Below the pieces are notes generated by a model. It was not told the DNA's origin. It saw nothing but the letters and a program-made list of their open reading frames with translations, and did no database searches. From the NCBI RefSeq assembly GCF_009735625.1, contig NZ_CP046244.1:2666001-2730000 (forward strand): a DNA stretch of 64,000 nt. The letters are read 5' to 3'. The translations under genes and the position numbers were made by a program. The DNA is from Moorella glycerini. Its GTDB lineage: Bacteria > Bacillota > DSM-521 > Neomoorellales > Neomoorellaceae. This document shows positions 60,138 to 64,000 of the stretch, in pieces. How positions within the stretch are numbered: position 1 is the first letter of the stretch; each line of letters starts with the position of its first letter.

Positions 60138-62215
60138 CCCAACTTTGACACTAAAACTTCTATTTCAAGGGCTTAAAGACCACCAAGACTAGTAATATCA
60201 ACGATCTTTCTCTACCGAAGTCGGCAAAACGTAGTGAAAACAAATCTGCCTTAGAGTATTTTCACGCCGGGCATCTCTTGGTATAATAGTAATGACGATA
60301 ACCGAGGTGATGCCCCTTTGTTCCCCCGTATTATCACTACCAGGCGCGGCGGCCATACCTACCATTATCTGGTCCTGGTAGAATCCTACCGGGAAAAAGG
60401 CAAGGTAAAACAGCGCCAGGTTGGGCATTTAGGCAACATCGACCAGTATTCCCAGGAAGAGATACAGCGGCTTATTAATAAACTGCGGGAATTCCTTAAG
60501 GAAGATGAGCTGGGCACTGTTAAGGACCTCCAGACCTTCGGCACCAAGCATTATGGTATCCCCTATGTGGTGAATTTTTTCTGGGAGCGACTGGACCTGG
60601 ACGCCTTCTTTAAAAACTATCTCCAAAATCGTCAAGTAGAGATGGATGTGGCCTTATGCACCAAGATTATGATTTTAAACCGCCTCATCGCTCCTAAAAG
60701 CAAGCTTGGAGTATCCCAATGGTTAAGGCAAATTTACCTGCCGGAACTGGAAGAGAAACAGCCTGAGTTGCATCATTTTTACCGTACTCTTGACGTCCTG
60801 GAAGAAATGAAGGATTATCTGGAACGCCACTTGTACAACCGGCTTACGGATCTCTTGAGTTATCAGCTTAACCTGGTGTTTTACGACTTGACCAGCAGCT
60901 ACTTTGAAGGTACCCATTGCCCCCTGGCCAGGTTCGGTTATTCCCGCGACCACCGGCCGGACTGCCGGCAAATTAATATTGGCCTCCTGGTGACTCCGGA
61001 AGGCATGCCTATTGCCCACCAGGTATTTGAAGGTAATATACCTGATAAAGTAACCGTGGCTGGCGCCATCGAACAACTTAAGCAAAAGTTTGCCATCAAG
61101 AGCTGTATTTTCGTGGGCGACCGGGGTATGCTGACCAGTCATAATTTAGAAGAACTCAAGGAGGCTAACTTCCGTTATATCCTGGGCTTTCATAAACGCG
61201 GCCGGGAAGTGAGCGATGAACTACTGGCCAGGTACCAAAACCTCGAAGAATACCAGCTAATAGACGGCGATAACCCCCTCTTTTATGTGGAAGTACCACC
61301 AGAGCAGGTACAGGCTCCCCCTAAAGAAAACTTGGTAGAGGGAGAAGAGGAAGAAAAGGAAAACTTCGAGCCTCCGGTTCGCTATATCCTTTGCCACAAT
61401 CCTCTCAAAGCCCAAGAGGATTATGAATTTCGGGTCAAAGCGATAGAAGAAGCCAGGATAAAATTGCAAGAGCTGAAAGACAGGCTGGCCCGGGAAACCC
61501 CGCGGCGGGGGCGCAAGCCTACCACAAAAGGAGTCATGCTTAAAGCAGCTGCTATCCTTAACAAGAAGGGCCTTGCTCCAATTTTTGATATTACTTATGA
61601 CGGCAAGTCTTTCAACTTTGAAATTAATGAGCCGGCTCTGGCTAAAGAGGCTTTGCGGGACGGCAAATTTTTAATCCAGACTAATGCTGACCTGCCAGCT
61701 GAGGAGGTAATTGCCGCCTATAAAAACCTGCTCCAGGTAGAAACCGCCTTTCGCCATATCAAGGACTTCATTCGCTTGAGGCCTATCTACCACTACAACG
61801 AAAGTCGGGTTAAGGGACACATCTTTATATGTGTGCTGGCTTATCTCTTTGAAAAATGGCTGGAGGTGATACATCGCCGATATATTGAAGATGAGATTTT
61901 TAAGGCGAAACAAATCCCTGATCCTGAAAGTCAAGAAAGAGAGTTACGCCGCTGGAAGGTTGCCCATAAAAGCGGCCGCCGTATCCTGGAATTATTAGAA
62001 GAGATAAAGGCTGTTGACCAGCAGTTTCTTGATAAGCGGATTTATAGTATCACCCAGCCCGGACAAAGCCAGAGTGAATTGTTAAAAATTTTGGGCCTTC
62101 CACTTCCACCTAAAATTTTAACCTTCAGGTAGCCACTAAGAGCCCCAGAAAGGGGTTGTAGTGACAATTGTCCCTATGGACCCCTTGATTTTTAAGGGGC
62201 GGTGTCAAAGTTGGG
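60138..62215 (+). mobile_element. IS1634-family element, second type, complete
   Basis: The 2078-bp element has 14-bp perfect terminal inverted repeats CCCAACTTTGACAC (60138-60151 and complement 62202-62215) and a 6-bp target duplication TTAATA (60132-60137 and 62216-62221). It sits between the MFS gene and the ArsP-like pseudogene. Confidence 0.88.
60318..62132 (+). CDS. IS1634-family transposase, second type
   Basis: The 604-residue DDE transposase shows LVFYDLTSSYFEGTHCPLA with the first Asp, SRDHRPDCRQINIGLLVTPEGMPIAHQVFEGNIPDKVT, FVGDRGMLTSHNLEELKEANF with the second, and YKNLLQVETAFRHIKDFIRLRPIYHYNESRVKGHIFICVLAYL with the Glu. TTG 60318 has GAGGTGATG upstream. It is not closely related to the transposase at 45809. 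Confidence 0.9.
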   Translation: MFPRIITTRRGGHTYHYLVLVESYREKGKVKQRQVGHLGNIDQYSQEEIQRLINKLREFLKEDELGTVKDLQTFGTKHYGIPYVVNFFWERLDLDAFFKNYLQNRQVEMDVALCTKIMILNRLIAPKSKLGVSQWLRQIYLPELEEKQPELHHFYRTLDVLEEMKDYLERHLYNRLTDLLSYQLNLVFYDLTSSYFEGTHCPLARFGYSRDHRPDCRQINIGLLVTPEGMPIAHQVFEGNIPDKVTVAGAIEQLKQKFAIKSCIFVGDRGMLTSHNLEELKEANFRYILGFHKRGREVSDELLARYQNLEEYQLIDGDNPLFYVEVPPEQVQAPPKENLVEGEEEEKENFEPPVRYILCHNPLKAQEDYEFRVKAIEEARIKLQELKDRLARETPRRGRKPTTKGVMLKAAAILNKKGLAPIFDITYDGKSFNFEINEPALAKEALRDGKFLIQTNADLPAEEVIAAYKNLLQVETAFRHIKDFIRLRPIYHYNESRVKGHIFICVLAYLFEKWLEVIHRRYIEDEIFKAKQIPDPESQERELRRWKVAHKSGRRILELLEEIKAVDQQFLDKRIYSITQPGQSQSELLKILGLPLPPKILTFR

Positions 62216-62257
62216 TTAATAATATTCTTTGACTTGTATACCGTGTTTTATTTTTCC

Positions 62258-62309
62258 TTGACAAAAAAGAGCTCAAGCCCTAAACTATATATGCTGATAT
62301 ACGAATATA
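62258..62309 (+). promoter_or_regulatory. Promoter and candidate ArsR operator before the permease
   Basis: TTGACA (62258-62263) and TAAACT (62281-62286) are spaced by 17 bases. The 22-bp site at 62288-62309 shares 20 of 22 positions with the site at 49147-49168, including CTGATATACG. The arrangement relative to -10 is the same. Confidence 0.7.
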
Positions 62310-62363
62310 AATTTAGAATGGCGCTCATGCAGGGATTAAATAAAGCGAAAGGGAGTAAGGAAG

Positions 62364-63322
62364 ATGTTTAAACGGCTGGTAGATTTTCTAGTATACGATG
62401 GTTTGCACCTGGCACCAGGAACGCGCCTGGCAGAAGCCCTTAACTTTTTTATTTATGATACCGTTAAAAATTCTCTTTATGCTTGCGGTCATTATTTTTC
62501 TGGTATCCTTGTTACGCAGCTTTTTCCCGCCGGAAAAGACCAGGGCGATTTTAAACCGCAAGCATAAATTCTGGGGCAATATTCTGGCCGCCATACTGGG
62601 AATTGTAACACCTTTTTGTTCCTGCTCGGCAGTCCCGGTATTTATCGGCTTTGTAGAATCCGGGGTACCACTGGGGGGTTACTTTTTCCTTTTTGATTTC
62701 ATCGCCGATGGTTAATGAGGTAGCCCTGGTAATGCTCTGGGGGATGTTCGGCTGGCGAATCGCCGCTCTTTACATTGGCAGCGGCCTCCTGGTGGCAATT
62801 GCCGGCGGGATTGTTATTGGCAAACTACACCTAGAAAATGAAGTGGAAAGCTATGTTTATCAGATCAAGTTCGGCGGTCTGGTAGCAACCCAGGAAAGGG
62901 AGTTGACGTGGGTTGATCGTTACCAGTATGCCCTAAATTATATGAAGGACATCTTATGCCGGGTATGGTTATATGTGGTCATTGGCATTGCCATTGGCGG
63001 CTTCATCCATGGTTATGCGCCGGAGGACCTGCTGGTACGCTATGCCGGACCTTCCAACCTGCTCGCCGTACCCATAGCGGTAGCTATTGGGGTACCCTTA
63101 TAGTCCAACGCCGCCGGTACCATTCCCATTGTACAGGCATTAATGGAAAAGGGTATGGCCATGGGCACGGTCCTGGCCTTTATGATGTCAGTTACGGCCC
63201 TCTCCTTGCCGGAAATGATTATCCTGCGCAAGGTGCTGAAGCCTAAACTGATTGCCATCTTTGTCGGTATTATTGCCGTAGCCATCATGATGGTGGGTTA
63301 CCTGTTTAATGCCATAATTTAG
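62364..63322 (+). pseudogene. ArsP/DUF318-type permease, three lesions
   Basis: Taken together the three frames encode a permease of the ArsP_1 type (about 318 residues, eight helices) with the PFCSCSAVPVFIGFVESGVPLG motif, SSPMVNEVALVML and SNAAGTIPIVQALMEKGMAMGTVLAFMMSVTALSLPEMI. Lesions: a fifth A at 62466-62470 shifts after DTVK; a sixth G at 62673-62678 shifts after SGVPLG; and TAG at 63101-63103 replaces a probable Tyr in VPL-Y-SNAAG. Such proteins export methylated arsenicals or other compounds. Its promoter still carries the operator. Confidence 0.85.
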
Positions 63323-63454
63323 GTGCCATCCCGGTTGGCGGCCTGGAGATTTACCGTCTGCTTTATTGGTATTGTGCGCAAGTCCCCCTAATCCAAAGCA
63401 TGAAGTAAAAGGGAAAGAGCGCCCAATATATTAGTATAATGGTATATAATAACC

Positions 63455-63482
63455 TTGACAAATAAGTAGAAAGTTATATAAT
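63455..63482 (+). promoter_or_regulatory. Promoter for the HdrA-like operon
   Basis: TTGACA (63455-63460) and TATAAT (63477-63482) are spaced by 16 bases, about 60 bases before the gene at 63545. Confidence 0.65.
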
Positions 63483-63544
63483 AAACCTGTCAAAAGATAA
63501 ACGGAACAAACTGCCAGAGAAACTAAAGGAAAGGAGAAACAAAT

Positions 63545-63922
63545 ATGCCTGAAAAAAAGCCAGGTTTAATCATGTGCGTCTGCACCGGCAAGTGCCCGGG
63601 GTTTGCCAAGATGGACATCTGGGACTTCATCAACCGGGTGCGGGTGGAGTTACCGGTGGAGTATGGTTTTATCCACCCCCAGTTATGCGAGGAGGATGGC
63701 GACCGCTTCCTGGCCGACTTCCTCAAGGCCCACCGCAAGGTCATGATTGCCGCTTGTGCCCCTAACATGCAGAATAAAATGTTCCGGGACGCCCTGGCGG
63801 CAGCCGGGATGGACTTAAAGACCGATTTTTACCCCCTGGACATCCGCGACCTGACCACCGAGGAAGCCTTCCAGAAAGTGGCCGGCGCCCTGGCGGATTG
63901 GGAGGCGCGGGCCAATGGCTGA
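63545..63922 (+). CDS. HdrA-like N-terminal-domain protein
   Basis: The 125-residue protein resembles the N-terminal domain of HdrA: IMCVCTGKCPGF, then CEEDGDRFLADFLKAHRKVMIAACAPNMQNKMFRDALAAAGMD. HdrA is a flavin and iron-sulfur subunit of heterodisulfide reductase-like electron-bifurcating complexes; this is only the small domain, probably with partner genes downstream. ATG 63545 has AAAGGAGAAAC upstream. Its stop overlaps the next gene by 8 bases. Confidence 0.75.
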   Translation: MPEKKPGLIMCVCTGKCPGFAKMDIWDFINRVRVELPVEYGFIHPQLCEEDGDRFLADFLKAHRKVMIAACAPNMQNKMFRDALAAAGMDLKTDFYPLDIRDLTTEEAFQKVAGALADWEARANG

Positions 63923-64000
63923 AAACACCTTTATGGGCGTGCCGCGGGAAAAGATTACCTGGGCGCCGGTGATTGATTATACCAGGTGCAACTACTGCCT
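63915..64000 (+). CDS. Ferredoxin-like protein, N-terminus (partial)
   Basis: The gene begins ATG GCT GAA AAC ACC and reads MAENTFMGVPREKITWAPV, then DYTRCNYCL at the window edge. RCNYC is the start of a 4Fe-4S cluster motif. It overlaps the preceding HdrA-like gene, so the two are co-translated. The rest lies outside the window. Confidence 0.8.
   Translation, partial: MAENTFMGVPREKITWAPVIDYTRCNYC

Noticed and set aside
1-64000. CRISPR arrays, tRNA or rRNA genes, prophage modules
   Set aside because: No regularly spaced repeats, no cloverleaf-like sequence and no structural phage genes were seen on either strand. A dedicated tRNA scan would be needed to be certain.

Overview
The window looks like chromosome of a thermophilic, spore-forming, acetogen-like Firmicute close to Moorella. 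This rests on the sporulation genes (dpaAB, a ymxH-like gene, a ylxY-like gene), the conserved Clostridia/Bacilli order rimP-nusA-ylxR-ylxQ-infB-rbfA-nrnA-truB-ribF-rpsO-pnp, protein similarity recognised by eye, and the fairly high GC. No search was run, so the genus is an inference.

Layout. (1) 1-5.9 kb is the end of a bacterial-microcompartment operon of rhamnose/fucose or propanediol type: acylating aldehyde dehydrogenase (partial), PduS-like protein, PduT-like shell protein, PduL, EutN/PduN vertex protein, rhamnulokinase and a ribulokinase-like remnant. Three of these genes are damaged. Two copies of a 115-121 bp intergenic repeat lie at 302 and 5761. (2) 5.9-9.35 kb is accessory: a VapC remnant, an intact ISLre2-type element with a 9-bp target duplication, an Rpn-type nuclease and a retropepsin-like protease. 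(3) 9.37-25.2 kb is the conserved translation, RNA-processing and cell-envelope block. (4) 25.2-28.45 kb is a 3.3-kb foreign patch bounded by an 18-bp direct repeat. It holds chemotaxis fragments, a second Rpn nuclease and scars of IS3 and ISLre2 elements, and it separates ymxH from the rest of its usual neighbourhood. (5) 28.5-36.2 kb is a lysine-riboswitch-controlled dapB-dpaA-dpaB-asd-dapG-dapA block for lysine and dipicolinate, followed by rnjA.

(6) 36.97-45.53 kb holds a lipoprotein of the PhnD fold, a NarL-type histidine kinase, a LuxR-type response regulator, and a three-gene molybdenum oxidoreductase (Tat ferredoxin, NrfD membrane subunit, Tat catalytic subunit). The organisation resembles tetrathionate reductase TtrSR-TtrBCA, but the binding domain is a separate lipoprotein, as in AioX of arsenite oxidation. 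(7) 45.7-63.3 kb is an IS-rich, probably arsenic-related island: DGC protein, ArsR and DUF169 operon, two radical SAM enzymes, ArsC, a cation diffusion exporter, an AhpD-like protein, a second DGC protein, an MFS exporter and a broken ArsP-type permease. Nearly identical 22-bp candidate ArsR operators lie downstream of sigma-A promoters at 49.15 kb and 62.29 kb. An IS1634-type element has replaced the last codons of the DUF169 gene. (8) 63.5-64 kb starts an HdrA-like/ferredoxin operon cut by the window edge.

The best candidate for a little-described system is the sensor-kinase-regulator-molybdoenzyme set beside the arsenic island (36.97-54 kb). A recurring feature is one-base frameshifts, often in homopolymers; raw reads are needed to tell real decay from assembly error.
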